NCBI GenBank assembly: GCA_034766995.1
Contig: CM068317.1
Coordinates: 31,687,001-31,751,000 of the forward strand
Length of the DNA: 64,000 nucleotides
Direction: 5' to 3'
Origin: Acanthacorydalis orientalis
Lineage: Eukaryota; Arthropoda; Insecta; Megaloptera; Corydalidae
The notes beneath the pieces were generated by a model. The model did not search any database. It saw only the letters and a program-made list of their open reading frames with translations, and had not been told where the DNA came from. Of this stretch, positions 1 through 15,289 are shown in pieces. The position numbers were made by a program, and so were the translations under genes. Position 1 is the first letter of the stretch; the number at the start of each line of letters is the position of its first letter.

Positions 1-357
1 GTATACAATATTGAAAAATATCAAATATTAAACAAACTAAACTTCGTTACTAACTAAAATTCGTTATCCTTACTGAATTCTTTCAATAATTATAAAGTTT
101 ATTTTCACATGTAAAAGAATATACAATTATATAATTTTTAATTTAAGTACTGTTGTTAGATAAATAAAAATTCAGTATATAAATAGTTAGAGACTACTTC
201 CACCACTTTTTAATTTGTAGAATTTGCCAGAAACTATAGCTAAAATTTTTTATTATCTTACTTCAAAATAAAAGTAAAAGCATAATATCGATACTAAAAA
301 ACATATATTTCATTTATTATTTTTTTTAAAAAATATATTTATTTCTCGAAAACAAAC
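1..357. other. Non-coding AT-rich edge
   Basis: This stretch lies immediately downstream, on the minus strand, of the exon ending at 358. If that exon is real, this is the start of its intron. I see no coding potential and no recognisable element here. Confidence 0.4.
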
Positions 358-1244
358 CTCCAATTTTGTAACTTTAATGATGTCATTCCGTTTGCCATTC
401 TTCTTTGTTCTTCATGCGAACGTATTAGCCGAAACCTCTGTTCCTCATTTCTCAAATCAACACCTTTACATTTATTTACTTTTCCCATACACCCTTTAAC
501 TTTCCTCCTGGATTTGTACTTTTTAGAAACTTTATTTTTTACTTTTTCACAACGCACCATTCGAAGAGAAAACATTATACGAACTCTAATATGTCTGATA
601 ACATATTTTTCAGTTTTAACTCTAGAGCAGTATTCGTCGAGTTGCACTTTTTCAGTCACTAATGAGTTCTTTTTAAAATATTTAGATCCTCTTTTAGGTA
701 ACTGAACCACTTGTAAATTTGTATTCGTGGCTGATATATTGCTTTCAGAACTTTCTTTAAGGTAATTGGTATTTAAATGATTTTCAGCTATAAACTGTTG
801 ATATTCACAAATGTCTCTATCTTCGTTTGATACATATATAGGATTGTTATATAAACTAATCGGCTGACTATCTTCAGAACTGCACTCGTATATCGTATCT
901 ACTTCTTTCCTAAAATTATTTTCTCCTTCTTGGTTATGATTCGGCCTTCCTAAAGACATCATATGTTTACGACTATCATGTGTCCAGCCTTTACTTATTG
1001 TCCATTGATTTAACCATTTCGGTTTCGGAACAGTATTTTTATCTACTTTGTTTCCGTATGACGAACTCAAAGTTTGCGTACAGTACGGATTAATAGAATT
1101 ACCGGTTTTTTGACGAACAAATCTGTTCTCCCAAGTAGAACTGATCGTTGTTAAATTCTCGTTTGGAATTTCGTAGGGGTGTTTCGGAGCCCAGGCTCCT
1201 TTTTCTGTACATATGCATCCTTTCACCAGCTTAACTAATGTCAT
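358..1244 (-). CDS. Predicted coding exon, unrecognised protein (possible alternative first exon of the Forked/Espin-like gene)
   Basis: This is the longest open frame in the left half of the window: 295 codons plus two bases, ending at an AG|GTTTGT donor at 358/357. Reading on, the frame stops 21 bases later. The start chosen is the Met at 1,244. An in-frame TAA lies 33 bases upstream, and I see no polypyrimidine-rich acceptor in between, so a first coding exon is the simplest reading. The protein is hydrophilic, without a signal peptide or membrane segment. It has Ser/Asn-rich and Glu-rich middle parts, then a strongly basic tract around residues 230-265 rich in Lys/Arg, then a Glu/Arg-rich end. 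I do not recognise the family. Base composition is clearly less AT-rich than the flanks, which supports real coding. The donor phase (two bases left over) equals that of the exons ending at 23,638 and 28,109, which would allow all three to share a downstream acceptor beyond the window. An unrelated gene is possible. Confidence 0.5.
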
Positions 1245-2137
1245 ATTTTCATGACACTTAATTGGTGATTCACTTTAAACATTTATTTTATTTTCTTCGT
1301 CACTTTCATGTCAATAATTCATATTTGTTTTATAAATATTGTATATTTTTAACACTTGACTTTTTTAATAATTCCGATAAATTTGAACTATTCTTGTATG
1401 ACTAAATAAAAATTCATACATTTCATAACGTATGAATTAAACAGATGTATATTTATAAAAAGTTTCCACTAGACTCATTGATTAAAAAAACTTTCGCTTA
1501 ATAAATCATCATTTATTACTTGTCACAATTTTTAGATACATTTTTTTAACTTCTTGCAGAAAATAATCCAACATAAAATAGTGTTCAATTTATTTTAATT
1601 CATTTAAATATTGAAATTTATTTACAGAATCATATATTTTTTGGTATTAAAAAATATCTAGAAAGCAAATAATCTCATTTTAAATGATGTTAATTAAAAA
1701 GTTTAATTATCTTCTATGTGAGTGCATGCCAGTAATTAAATTAATTTCTAAGTTTTTGTTTAAGTACAATTTTAAAAATTAATAACAATATTAAATGTTA
1801 TACTTGAAATTTAAATTATAATTAAATTTTTGTTTATAATTATTTTTTATATAATTGTTTATACTTCTGTCATTATTTAATTTATTGCAAATAAATATTA
1901 AAAATATTTTTTGTTTCCTATTTTATATAATAACGAAAAAGAGAACTCTCCAACACTTACTATTTGAAATGTTTATATAGATTTATTATAATGTAGAATA
2001 TGTGATTGTTGTACATATGAAATACAACAAATAAAAATTTTGTTTACTTTTTTAAATTCGTATCAACCATTATACAATAAAGATTTCTTTTTTATTATGT
2101 TCGAAAAGTATATCATTTAATTTCAAGCTTATTTAAG

Positions 2138-2171
<34 letters not shown>

Positions 2172-3256
2172 CGTATAATATAAATTAATTAATTATATCA
2201 TATTTACGAATTAATATTTACTAAATATAATTTATAACACATTATTATAACTATTGTTTTAAGTACATATTATTTGTAAAACATGCCGTTGAAAGTGTCG
2301 AATAAATCGTCTGATAAAATTTTAAGTTATTATTGTATGTTACAATCAACTACTTTCATGTAACATGCAAGACAACCGTAAGACGGTGCATTAATATTTA
2401 ATTAACGTAATAACTCTGGGACAAAATTCTTAACACAAATTAATTCTGCATAGGAGGTGAATGAACGTATAAATATGTTTATAATCTTTTTGATTTAATT
2501 TTTGTGTAAAAAGATTTAAAGAATTTATTGTTTTTTTATACATTAAGTACTTCAAAAAAAATTAATGGTTTGAAAATATATTGAAATTTAATCAAGTTTC
2601 ATTTCTCCATTTCTTATTTTAATATCTATTGAAATATAAATGATTTCTATTCGAATGAGAAATGAATTTATTGCTTTCTTAATGAAAATGTAATGTAGAT
2701 ATAAGATTTGATCTCTTGACCTATAGATCATTTGTAGACTGTAACCACTTTGCTTTCATTTTTACTCCCTTTCTCTATTAATATATATATATATATATAT
2801 GAAATTAATTTATAAAAATATTATTTTTTATTATTATCACACACTGAAATGTTTAATTCGATTAAATTCTCATTTCAAAAAAAATTTCTTGAATGTGCGA
2901 ACGAATTTTCAATTGAACCCCGCCGCGAAAATCAAATAACAATAATACACAATCGGTGTAGACACAAAACAATGACTCTTACTTTGTAGACAACAGAACA
3001 AATAGTTGTACCGGACACCTGCTCATACACGAATAAACTAAATAGTTGTGTAAATAATACAAGGGTATACGTCAAACACATAGAAGGATAGACAACAAAA
3101 CACACAGGATGATCGAACAAAAGGGCATGTACCGGATATGAACACTGAACTGACGCATTCGCGTGTGCAGTCCGGCCGTGTGCTGCGCCACTGTCTTTCC
3201 GGTAATGATCGTTTGATTCATGGGAAATGTGCAGGCATTCGAACATTTAAAACGTA

Positions 3257-3303
<47 letters not shown>

Positions 3304-4043
3304 CATTTACAAAAAACCTAAAAAGTATATATTTAAAAACTCAATCGGAAATATTTTATTTTTTTACCTGTTTACACAGAAATGAATATTTTATAAAAAC
3401 ACATTTATATAAATATTAAAAATTATATCCTCGATTCTTGAAATCACATTTTAATCATATATGCGAATTTATATTGATGCCATGGCCATTTTTTGGGAAC
3501 ATTTAAAACTAGCGGAAAAATGGTGAACAATTCTGTGACTATCATGAAAAAAGATGAAATGTAATTACAGATAGAGATTTTAATAATTTTAAGAATAATG
3601 AAGATTTGATTCATAATGTAAATAATGTGTTTGTATATATTACACATTTATTTAAATTTTTTATACATTTTATCATATTTTTGTTATTAGTATGTGTAAG
3701 AAAAATATATAAATAAGTTCTTTTTAATGTAATAAATAAAAATGATTAAAAATTATCTCTGTCGGCTATTTTTAAATTTTATGTAGATATTTTAGAAAAA
3801 AAGAAAAGAAATGAAATAAATTTTATTTACATAAAATATATCAATGTTTAAATCGAGGATTTCATTGGATATATAAAAAAATATTCAGTCAAATAGCGTT
3901 ATATTTGCCCTTATTTCATAAAAAAATGAGTACTAAAGACCACCATTAAGTAGCAACACAAAAAAAAATAAAATGTATCTTAAGAGAAACAAGAAGAAAG
4001 AATATAATTTATCTTGATCAATTTATTACTAAGACTGAATCAT

Positions 4044-4349
4044 ACGTTGGAATATTTACTAGGAAAAAAAATGAAGCTTATTTAAACGAATTTCTTCAAC
4101 ATTTAAATCGATGTCTACTTTTTTTTAAAAAAAATTAACAATGTATTTTACTTCTCAGGCCTTGAATATAAAAAATTTAACAATTGCAGACAACATACGT
4201 TCCAATATTTACTAGAAGAAAAAAAATGAAATAAAGCTTATTTAAAGGAATTTCTTCAACATTTAAATCAATGTCTACTTTTTTTAAAAAAAATTAACAA
4301 TGTATTTTACTTCTCAGGTCTTGAATATGAAAAAACTTAACAATTACAG
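4044..4349. repeat. Two-copy direct tandem repeat, about 153 bp each
   Basis: Unit one runs from 4,044 to about 4,196 and unit two from 4,197 to about 4,349. Both hold the same order of landmarks: a TATTTACTAG motif, a GAAGCTTATTTAAA-like stretch, TTCTTCAACATTTAAATC, a T-run/A-run pair, and CAATGTATTTTACTTCTCAG. The copies differ by scattered substitutions and small indels. It looks like an old local duplication; no coding function is apparent. Confidence 0.75.
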
Positions 4350-5945
4350 ACAACATGGAGAAAAATGTTTATATTTAAATATACATATTAGGAATGAAAT
4401 GAAAAATGAAAAAAATAGGATAAGAAAACCAACAAGAATAATAACAAAAATAACGTACGTACAGAAATGTTATAAGAATACAATAGATAGACACCATAAA
4501 TTATTTTAGAGGCAAAGAACATATACAAGTGTACAAAAAAAGCCAAAGTGTAGGTAAAATAAAGATATGAGAAAATACACTGGAAACGTATAAAAAATAA
4601 TCTTCGATAAAAAAAACCGAGTTCAGATTGCAGATTTCATATTAAAACATGAAATATTAAATCTTTAATGGATAAAAGACATTTAAGTGTAATTTACGAG
4701 TCATTAAAATTTATAATTGCAATAAATAATGATAATAAATTTATTCCCTACATATCAAAACTGGAAAGTAAAGTAGACTACGTATCGAATATAACAGGAA
4801 TTACAAAGGTTGTAAATTTATTTTAAACATATGAAAATATTTTGCTGAATCGAATATCTTTATACGTCAATTAGAATTAAGCACCTGCACTGAGCATATA
4901 TATGGAAATTGCGTGAACGGAATCATTTTTATAATGGAAAAAAATGGTGCAACGTTGTAGGTGTGAATGCATGTGAATCGTGAAGAGAGTAAACTATAGC
5001 TTGAAATATTACAATGCATTAATAACTGTGTAGGAAAGTTGATATTTGTTTTTATTTATGTATTATGTTTAAGAATGCGTAGTTGTTATGGTCGTTAACG
5101 AATGCGATAAATTTTACCTTAAACTTAAAAATATCAATGCGTAATTAAAATAAATAATAGGAAAAAGAAAAACTTCATATATTATGAAAAGAGAAAGCAA
5201 ATATTACTTATAAAAATTTTTTCATTATATTTTTTTTATGGTAAAATTTATAACTTTATAACGGTATATAAACCTACATGACGAAAATGTATGCGTTTTT
5301 AAAATAAAACATGTTTTTCTACAATGTCGGTGTTGTAAAAGTAATTTCATAATCATCTTCCATTGATACTATTATCTGTGATATACACTTTACACATCAT
5401 TACATTTCAATATTATGAATCTAATTACTATCTTATGAAAATACATAAAATATAATTACATATTGAAACATTTTAATATGTTTTATTAGTTAATAATTGA
5501 TATATCATTAACCTTTTTTAAAATTATGTTTTTCATTTTTAATAGCACCAGATATTCTCGAAATGAAACCTGTTCCTAATTTAATAAGTGTCAATTATAA
5601 AACACTTTGTACATTCTCATTCAAACTCATGATTCATTGAATTAAAATTAGAGTCGTATTAATTAATTAGATCCGTTTAATTATTTTTAATATTCTCGGA
5701 TAAATATGTATGATATTTTAGTATTAACATTAATTAAATAGAGCAAACATAATGTCATTTTTTGTCTTAATTGTTTTGAAATTTTAAATTCATAATTCGT
5801 GTTAAAATCACCATTTATGAAAAGAGACGTTCCATGGTAGATAAAATTTATAGATATTTTATGTATTTAGTGTATTGTGATTGCTCGTTACTAAAATAGG
5901 TTTTTCATGAATTTCAATTTGGAACATTATTTAAAAATAAATATT

Positions 5946-5950
<5 letters not shown>

Positions 5951-6021
<71 letters not shown>

Positions 6022-6022
6022 A
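5951..6022. repeat. Compound microsatellite (TA)n-(TG)n
   Basis: An uninterrupted TA run of about 48 bases passes directly into about 22 bases of GT/TG repeat and then into imperfect TATG repeats. It translates only to low-complexity sequence. Confidence 0.95.
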
Positions 6023-6735
6023 GTATGTGGGTATGTATATGGGTATGTGTAGATAAATTTAACTCTTTATCATTGCTAATTGACATGAATGAAAAAATAT
6101 TTGAACTTAATAACGTTATCCTCAGATATAAAACATTGATTAGTGTAGGTACTACATTATAAGTGTATGTAGCTGGGAAAGACATTTTTGTAATTGTCTG
6201 ATACACATTTATTTATCATGTATGTATATGTATATATATATATATATACATTTATATGTATGTATTTATGTATATAAATTATAATTTCTGTGTTGAAATC
6301 TATCAAAATAATTACTTTGACTAATAAATGAAAAATACGTTTTTAATGAATCGAAAATTAACTGTGTTTTATATATAGAAATAGAGAGGCCCATGTACAG
6401 TGTTGTACTACAGTAATGATTTTATAAAAGATCGAGTTGCCTCCCCTCTCTTGGTGGTGACCCCAGAAAATTGCCCTTTTTGCCCATAGGATAAAGCGCC
6501 ACTGACTAAACAGTAAAAATAATTCAAAATTCATTTAATTCAAAATGATGATATATTTCCTCATTTGATATTTATTTTGATTATTGACTTCAGTTACCAT
6601 ATATACTATATATTTTTTTACTTATTATTTAAAAAAAAATACAAACAATATCTTTACTAGTCTCTAAATTTCATACTAATCACCGCATAAAAATGTGAAT
6701 AAACTGATAATTATAAAGAAAAAATGTTTAAAAAA

Positions 6736-6737
<2 letters not shown>

Positions 6738-6789
<52 letters not shown>
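6738..6789. repeat. (TA)n microsatellite
   Basis: Uninterrupted TA dinucleotide run of about 52 bases, followed by a short TATG-type tail. Confidence 0.95.
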
Positions 6790-6797
<8 letters not shown>

Positions 6798-7602
6798 ATG
6801 TGTGTATGTTTGTATGCAATTATAAATAATATATATGTTTTCGACTAGACATATGTTGATAGATTACATTCATTATCAAATACTAGTTTTTTTCGGATAT
6901 ATGTAATTCAATTCTGATGTAAGTCATTGTTACGTTCGAAAAATTATATATGGCAAGTTTAATTATAAATGCATTTTTACTATAACGTTTATTAAAAACG
7001 AATTTAAGTATGTTAAGGCAAAGACGAGTTTAATGTACATGCTCAGTTAACGGAACATAATAAGTTACAGTAAACATTACATTTTTTAAAAGAATAAAAA
7101 AATGTAAAGTATTATTATATGTGATAACATTATATCTACTATACAATTTAGGTTCTTGTATACATCGTTCTAGAAATAGTTCTATTTGTTTTTGTGTGCA
7201 TAGTTTATAGTACATTATATATCTTTTATAAAGTTATATTTTTTTTATAATTTTTTGTAATACTATTATCATCTGTGTTAATAAAATTACCATTCTTTGT
7301 TACAGAAAAAGTTTCTTTGTAAAGGAAAATTCTACTTAACAAAATCAGTACAAAAGGATAAAGTATGATTAATTATCAATAGTTTAATCTATTAAGTATT
7401 TTTACAACTATCTTCTATTTCAAATATATTTTGTATTTATAAAAAAAAATAAAGAAGTAACAACTTAAAATATGAACCTTATTCTTCAATCAATTAAAAT
7501 AAAAAAGAATACAAGTTTCTGTTTAAAAATGAATATGTTTGAATTTTTCAAAACGAATTTTTAATAGATTTATTATAATATCTATTGACTACATTATGTA
7601 TG

Positions 7603-7645
<43 letters not shown>

Positions 7646-8231
7646 CAAAGTCAAGTTCCGTTCCCCCTTTGAAATTTTATGATTTTATGAAATAAATATA
7701 ACTATTTAAATAAATAATCTGAAATAACAGTAATGTATTGTAACTAAATACGAGTAATTATTACACAAACAGTTCGAAAATATATTTGTAACATATTCCA
7801 AAATTTATATTTCATCAGCTGCATTGTTTATATAATTATGTAATTAAGTGTAAATTAAAATCCCATCAGTATTTTTGACCGTGAATTTATTCTGTACATT
7901 ACCTAATTGTTGTTTAATTATTAGCATATCAAATTAAAAACTATTACTTGAATATTCAAATTTCTCCTGTAAGGTTTTATATTCTTTTAAATTAAACAAC
8001 ATTGCAATATTAATTACAATCAACTAACAATTATAAAACTTGTAACGATAACTGATTTTTATTGCACTAGATTATATAATATTTTCTTTAAAATACAATT
8101 ATAAAAATTATCAAAAATGTTCATTTATTTTTAACTAATTTATTTACATGTGTAAAACCGTTTATTATATGTTTTGATTTATTCTAGAAACTAATTCTAT
8201 TGATTCATAATATTATCAGAAAATAAAAGTA

Positions 8232-8239
<8 letters not shown>

Positions 8240-8309
<70 letters not shown>
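8240..8309. repeat. (TA)n microsatellite
   Basis: Uninterrupted run of about 70 bases, among the longest in the left half, followed by a short TGCGTG tail. Confidence 0.95.
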
Positions 8310-8312
<3 letters not shown>

Positions 8313-9367
8313 TGCGTGTGTATATATGAAACAATTTGAATTTCAAAATGAAATGAAATTGAAATACAATTAATTGCATTCATTGCGGCATTATTGATTT
8401 TTATATAAATATTTTTTGCTTAAAATTTCACCAGACGCACGTGAATGCGACCACTAACAATCAAAAGCAATTAGAAAAACGGGTGTGGAAGTAGCACTGA
8501 ACACAACCTGCGGATATTCTTGTCCTCGATTATCGTTAACAAACGTGAAGAGTGACATTGTGCAGAAGAAAGCAGACGATTTTTTTTAATTTTTTTTTTA
8601 TTTAGTTCATTCGTTTTATTTTCATACGACAGAAGTGAATTACAAAAAATAGTTATTAAACTAATATTTGAATACTTTCTTTAGAACTGCATATAAAAAG
8701 TAGAATGTGTACACAATGCATACTGATCATGATGTGTACACACGCACGTACATGTGAATGCATTTTTTTTTAATTCAGTGAAATTATTTCAGTTGCAATT
8801 TAATGTGATATTTTATCATCTCAATTTTCATTACTACTACCAAATTATTTTTATAATTATTTATATGAACATTACGGGCATACCTTCTTATAATATTATA
8901 AAACGAACTAAAATTAATAATAATAAAAATTAAGACAGACTTTACTAACCACTGTTGACAAATAGAACATGAGTTCAATTATTGTGCATAAAAAATAGGT
9001 TGTAGAGGTTGTTGGGGATTCTAATAAAAAAAACATATTTATAAAAACAAGAAAATAGTCTAATTAAAGTTCAGATTATAGGAACAGACTTGATTAGATA
9101 AATATAACTATATATATATATATATATAATTAAAAAGTAATTATGAATTAAATCATATTGAAAAATATATTTAATTTATTGTAATAAATTGCGTGATTTG
9201 TGCCTATTATAATATTTTCAATAAAAAAGGAAAATATTCTAGTAAGCCAGACACGAAATTAAAAAACTTCTTTCTAGGTAATTGACTCCATCAATTTTTA
9301 TGTTTAACTGACCACGTTTAATTATTATATTGAAAAAATGATGAAAGAACCGCTACTTTCATTACAC

Positions 9368-9408
<41 letters not shown>

Positions 9409-10406
9409 GCGTTATTTTTATTTTGTTTAATTATTATTATTTCAATTATTGTTCAAAAAACAGTCATGCCGTACGAATATTTGATTACATGGCATGATAT
9501 TCATTTCTCTTAGAAATTAATTTAAAACTGATCTGCGCATCTCAATAACCCGATTAAGTTCATTTCATCATATTAAATGATCTGAATAATACACAAAATA
9601 CTGATGACAACTACTATTAAAGTCAGCATGTGTGACAACTAGACATTTAGATAGGGCTTAAGTTGTCAGGTGAAAGAGATTCAAAATACGCATAGTAAAA
9701 TCTCCTCCGGCTATACGAGGTACCACTTTCATTTCGTCTGCTCTTTTATGACACGAGAAAGATGCATGATTGAATGAAGTGAGAAGCATACACAGTGAGA
9801 GATGAGTGTGTAAGGAGAAAAATACATACAAAATGCGCGTTGCGTGTAGATTTCTCTTGCATAGATTAGCATCAGGAAAACAGAACATGCTGGAACATCT
9901 GTACCTTTTTGTTTCATGAATGTCAATTGCATAGAATTATCTGTTTATATTGGAGAAATGAATATAGTAATCATAAAATGTTGAAAGTTTAATATGAAGG
10001 CATATATATATATAAACACAGACGTTTATATATATATATACTAATACTAAAACAAGTCGTATGAAATTAAATATTTATAAAAATATTAAGTATTAATTTA
10101 CACCATAATTAAATAAAAAAAATACTTCATTTTATATAAATAATTACAAAAACCACAAATTGCCAAATAAATATGATATATACCTTATTGAATATAATTA
10201 GATGAAATAGTTTTAATCAAATTGTTAGTTGTTATAACAATTACAATAGAAACAATTGACTGAAAACTACGAAATATAAAAAGTTAAGAAAGAAACTAAC
10301 AATATGTGATAAGAGTATCAGAGAATGCAATATATATGGAAAGTAGAGGAATTAGATTGATCAAATTGGAAAAGATCTTAATGCAGCAGCGAATCATTAA
10401 AAGTTG

Positions 10407-10453
<47 letters not shown>

Positions 10454-13400
10454 CCATAAAAATATTGATTTATTAGCATATAAAATTTCAAAATTAAACT
10501 CTGAATGTTTTATTCTTTACAATTATGATATTATTATATGTAGAATTTCTAGCTCAAAAATCATTTTCTAGTTCCTTCTCAGGTGAAAAGGGCTCATAAA
10601 TAATTTTATATTTTGATAATTAACATTAACTATTTTTTAATTTTATATTGTATACTTTTCTTTTTATATCATATATCGATAACTATTTATTAAATTAGTT
10701 AATGGTATATATTTAAAACAATATCGTTTACTTTTGCAAGAAATGAACAATAACTGTGAAATACTTGCAATACTTGCACATCCTTTCTTTTTGATCTATT
10801 CGAGATACTCATTATGTAAAAATAGTTTTATAGTACAGTAATAAAAGAGTGAGCCTTTAAGACATTTACATGTATAATTAATATAAAAAATAATAAAGAA
10901 CTTTCATAATTATGTTAAATGTAAAAATGATGACCGGAAATACAGATCTACTTTTTTGTAATCTTTTTCCATTTATTTTCTTCTTGTTTGATCAAAATTC
11001 GACTTTTTTCTAAAAAAAATATACACCACGAAATGTATACTTTCAAGTTATGGTTTATTTCCTGTTTCTCGTCAATCAAAACGTTTAAGTTTATAAAAAA
11101 TATTTATCTGTATATGAAAAAGATATGCTGTATTCATAACAAAAAGTAAAAAATTCCACATCGAACAACTTTTACTGCGTGATATTGTTTTTCTGATATA
11201 ATTATGAGAATGTCAAGCGAAAGCATCATGGTTGAACTTGAGAACCGAATTCAAGTACATAATAATTATATATTGTTTTAATTACGGATTAACAAGAGTA
11301 AAAACAATTACTTATCGCTGTTGCATTGTCTTTTCGTTTCCTTTGACTAATAGATTCGTGAGTTTTCGTACGTAATTGAATGAAAAACCACTGTTGATTT
11401 CTAAACAAACGTTGCGAATAAATAGCATTTGAATATATGTATAACTAGTACATTCATTTGTCTCTACAATTTACTTGCCTTTTTACTATAATAGATTTAT
11501 TTAATGTTTTTAATGATATATATATATATATATATATCATAAATATATAATTCTTTTTTCAGTAATATTAATACTCTAAAACTAAAAATTATCAACTGTA
11601 AAAACTTTCATACTTAAATACATATAAAATAATTTTATACTTTGAATTAACATACAAATATTATAATAGCGTATATTAAAAGGTACATAAATCTGTTATA
11701 TGATGTAAAAAAAACTATAGTTAACATTTTTTTACGACATTAAATGTTCAAATTAAATACAATTCGAACTAAATTTCTAGATAGTGTTATATTATTTCAT
11801 AAATGCTATAAAATTAATTTATATATTTTTAATTTTGATGTAATTATGTTTATTATAAGTAATCTTACTTTATAACTTTTAATTACTATAATCATATAAA
11901 TCATAATTCCAACTTTCTTTCACTAATAGTTTCTGGCGTAGATAACATTTTACTTCATGAATTCTTTAAAAATTAAATTAAAACTTTACAATGTACAGAA
12001 TACACAGAGATGTACGAACACGCGATTATCAATAAAAGTATTGGATATTTTTTATGATTTCTCTCAGATGTGGACTTTCGAAAGCAACACAAGTTATGTT
12101 TGAAAATTATTAATAAAATTAAAAAAAAGTGTGTTTTCTAATCATAAAATCTTATCAACAGACAGCTGCTTTATGTTATAACTGTCTTTGAAAATTTTAA
12201 ATATATTTGCATATATATACATATAGAACATAGAATATATATATATATATATACGTAAAAATATATATTTAATTATCTAAATTTTATTTAAATATATGGA
12301 CATACCAATATGCCATCTAATTAAAATAAGGCTACATTTTTTAAATTGCATATATGAATAATAAATAATAAGCACTTCTCAAACATTTATTGTACAAAAA
12401 TATATTTAACATGTAATGATTTTTTTAATTATTTTCAGAATACACCAGTATTTTTATTGAAATGTACATTTATTACTAATGAAAAATATCATACTTCGTT
12501 TTGAACATACATACCAGATGTCGTATTGCATGTGGAATTATTAAAAAAAAATACTTGAGTTGATAAAATTAAAGAAAAGAAAATAATTCACAACTACGGC
12601 TTGTATGTTAAAATCATTCATGGCGTATTTAATACGATCAAAATTTAATCGGAAATGATCATTTTTTGTACATAGAATGATCCTGTGTTAGAATTAAATT
12701 AGACGATTACAACAATAAGGTGGATACATCTACAATCTTTCGAGAGGCCTTCATGTTTGGAATGAATTGCAACCACATATCTTAAATCCGCTTTATCCAT
12801 CAATGAACGTCCTTAAAAAAATATTGAGAAGAGATAAAAAAAGAAAGTTAAACCTTCATTCCTTTTTGAAATCTCTGCCACTGGAATTACTATCCTAAAA
12901 AGGTGTCCTTACATTTATTATTATTACGTATTATCTAATTAAAATTAGCATATAACTGCAATAAATATATACAAAATATTTATCGTAATAAATATTATGG
13001 TAATTACCAAGACTATTATGGTAATGGTAAGACTTTCCTTTAGACCTAAATGATCAGCAATGACAAATTTATTCATTTTTTTGAAACAAGTACTAAAGAA
13101 GGAGATAGTTTTAGATTGTAAGTCTAATTTATTCGACAATTTTAGGTCTCTATTGAAAGTAAACTATTTATTAGTATTTTATCTATAAATATCAGATTTA
13201 ATTTTGTATTTAATTTTTCTTAATTAATTAGAAAACCTAATAACAATAAAAAAACATACAATCTTTGAACTATTAATATAAAAGTTTATAAAATGGATGA
13301 AAGATAAACGTGTAGCCTTGTTGCTGTAGATGAATTAATTTCTTAATTACAATTATATTATTTGGAGATGTTTGATAAAATTAAAAAGTATATAAAAAAA

Positions 13401-13888
13401 ATATATGAAATATTTTCGACAAATATGAAATATTTCAAACAAACTTCACAATACCATAGAATATCTTTGCTTATTAAAGATAATTATTTATTGATTCTTT
13501 AATTTATTTATTATTCGTCAATCAGCAATAATATTACTTAAAGTCAATTAAACATTTTAATAATTTTCTCATTATTTTTTTATTTTGATAATTTTCATTA
13601 GCGTTAATTAATTTTTACTCAGCAATTTCAATCACATATTCTTAGCAATGACATTTCTTCGCCATCTCCAATTAAGTTACAAGAATATATGCCTGTTAAA
13701 TAATTTTAATAAAAAGAATTATAAATAATTAAAAGTAATTACTGTTTATATAATGGTTAGTAAATTATTATGTTTTATAATAGATGTAACTAATTTTCTA
13801 TCGAAATTTCGTGAATAATGACTTAATTGTTATTTAATTTTTTTAATTTTGATATGATTGACTTAAAAATATCTAATGGTTTATAAGT

Positions 13889-13893
<5 letters not shown>

Positions 13894-13945
<52 letters not shown>
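13894..13945. repeat. (TA)n microsatellite
   Basis: Uninterrupted TA run of about 52 bases. Confidence 0.95.
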
Positions 13946-13950
<5 letters not shown>

Positions 13951-14949
13951 TGACTATAAGATAATTCTAGGGGATATGTATTGCACAGAGAACAGTACAA
14001 GTGACTGAATTTTTAATATAATATTGAAATTTTTAATAAACATCATAAATATAATTTTACGTTTAGTGTGTTCCTTATGTGTCACGTATAGAGAAATGTA
14101 TTATTTTAACATTTGAAAAATTATTTACAGTTCGCAAAGTTTAAGGAAAAAAAAGAATTTTATCGAAAAATGATTTATGCTGATCGATTTCTGAATCATC
14201 TACTTCTATTGAAATTATTATTCGCCGTGAGATACATTATTATATATTTCAGTTTCTAAATTTATAAACAAACTCCCAGATTTGATATCTTAACCAGGTT
14301 TGTTTATAATTATTATGTTTAGAATAAAACCTTATTATGTTAATGAATTGATACTTAATTATTTTTTTATGTATGAAGACACATAAAAAATAATCTCAAA
14401 GAAACATTTTAAATCTAAACTTTAAGAATATTTTAGGAGTTCTATGTCGGAATTTCAACATATATTATTTATAATTAAAAAAATTACTATATTAACCACT
14501 CAGAAGCTTTCATATTATCATATACTGTACTTATAATAATAACAGCTATATCTCTTGAAAATATTAAAACCGGTACCAGGGACTTCTGTCAAAATCAAAG
14601 GTTAAAACTATCACCAATTCGTCTCAATTGATTACTAAAGGCTTTCACTGAAGAAAGTTATAAAATGCAGGTACAATATTACCCTTCTAAAACATTTATT
14701 AAATTATTTATAATAAGAGAATTTATTTTGAGTTTCGTCGATATTTTTTATCTAAAAAAGAGTGTCTATATTTCACACAAAAATCTTAAAAAAATAATAT
14801 AAATTAAGATTGATTTTTTTAGTTTTTCTCCCTGAATGTAACAATAATTATCTGACAACATATAAAACTCTAATGTATTTTTCTTATACAATATGATTTA
14901 TTATTTATTAAATAATCTGTGTATGAAAATGTGTTTTTATTTATATGTT

Positions 14950-14953
<4 letters not shown>

Positions 14954-14998
<45 letters not shown>
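14954..14998. repeat. (TA)n microsatellite
   Basis: Uninterrupted TA run of about 45 bases. Confidence 0.95.
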
Positions 14999-14999
<1 letters not shown>

Positions 15000-15289
15000 C
15001 AATTATATTTTCATGACGTTTCATATATAAAATAAACAATATTTACTGTTTTCTATTTTAAAAATTTATACAGTTTTTTAATATTCCCCTATTTATTTAA
15101 ATTTTGGTTAAATAAAATTTACTGTCCGTAAATTTTTAAAGAGTGATAAAAATATTAACAATATAGATCGAATTATATATGAAAAGAATATAGACAATTT
15201 CTTACCAAGAAAATAGAATATGTAATCCAAAAAAAATGTAGAAGAATAACGATCCGAAATCTATATCAATGTTCACTATTTAAATAATC

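Larger units (their letters stand above)
1281..15289. other. Long gene-poor AT-rich stretch (probable intron or intergenic)
   Basis: No exon of a recognisable protein was found on either strand. Open frames here are short and low-complexity, many of them Tyr-Ile repeats from TA tracts. TA runs occur near 2,143, 2,781, 3,263, 5,951, 6,738, 7,607, 8,240, 9,369, 10,409, 11,517, 12,236, 13,894 and 14,954. Patches of visibly higher GC lie at about 2,930-3,250, 4,870-4,990, 8,430-8,560 and 9,640-9,930. These may be regulatory or unrecognised leader exons, but nothing in them identifies a function. If the minus-strand exons at 24,170 and 1,244 belong to one gene, this is intron. Confidence 0.4.

Noticed and set aside
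2932..3246. 104-codon minus-strand open frame in a GC-elevated patch
   Set aside because: Composition is higher in GC but the protein is a Cys/Val/Tyr mixture with no domain, no clear donor or acceptor and no supporting neighbour; more likely a regulatory patch than an exon.
5931..6206. Open frames of Tyr-Ile repeats (also at 8,197, 20,859, 22,573, 23,252, 37,702, 49,992 and 50,102)
   Set aside because: These are translations of TA, TG and CA microsatellites, not genes.
9658..9932. Two overlapping minus-strand frames with His/Leu-rich sequence
   Set aside because: No family, and both frames are equally open; kept only as a GC-elevated patch.
12945..13139. Small minus-strand frame with a hydrophobic C-terminal stretch
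   Set aside because: 64 codons, Ile-rich as expected from AT-rich DNA, no splice sites or family.
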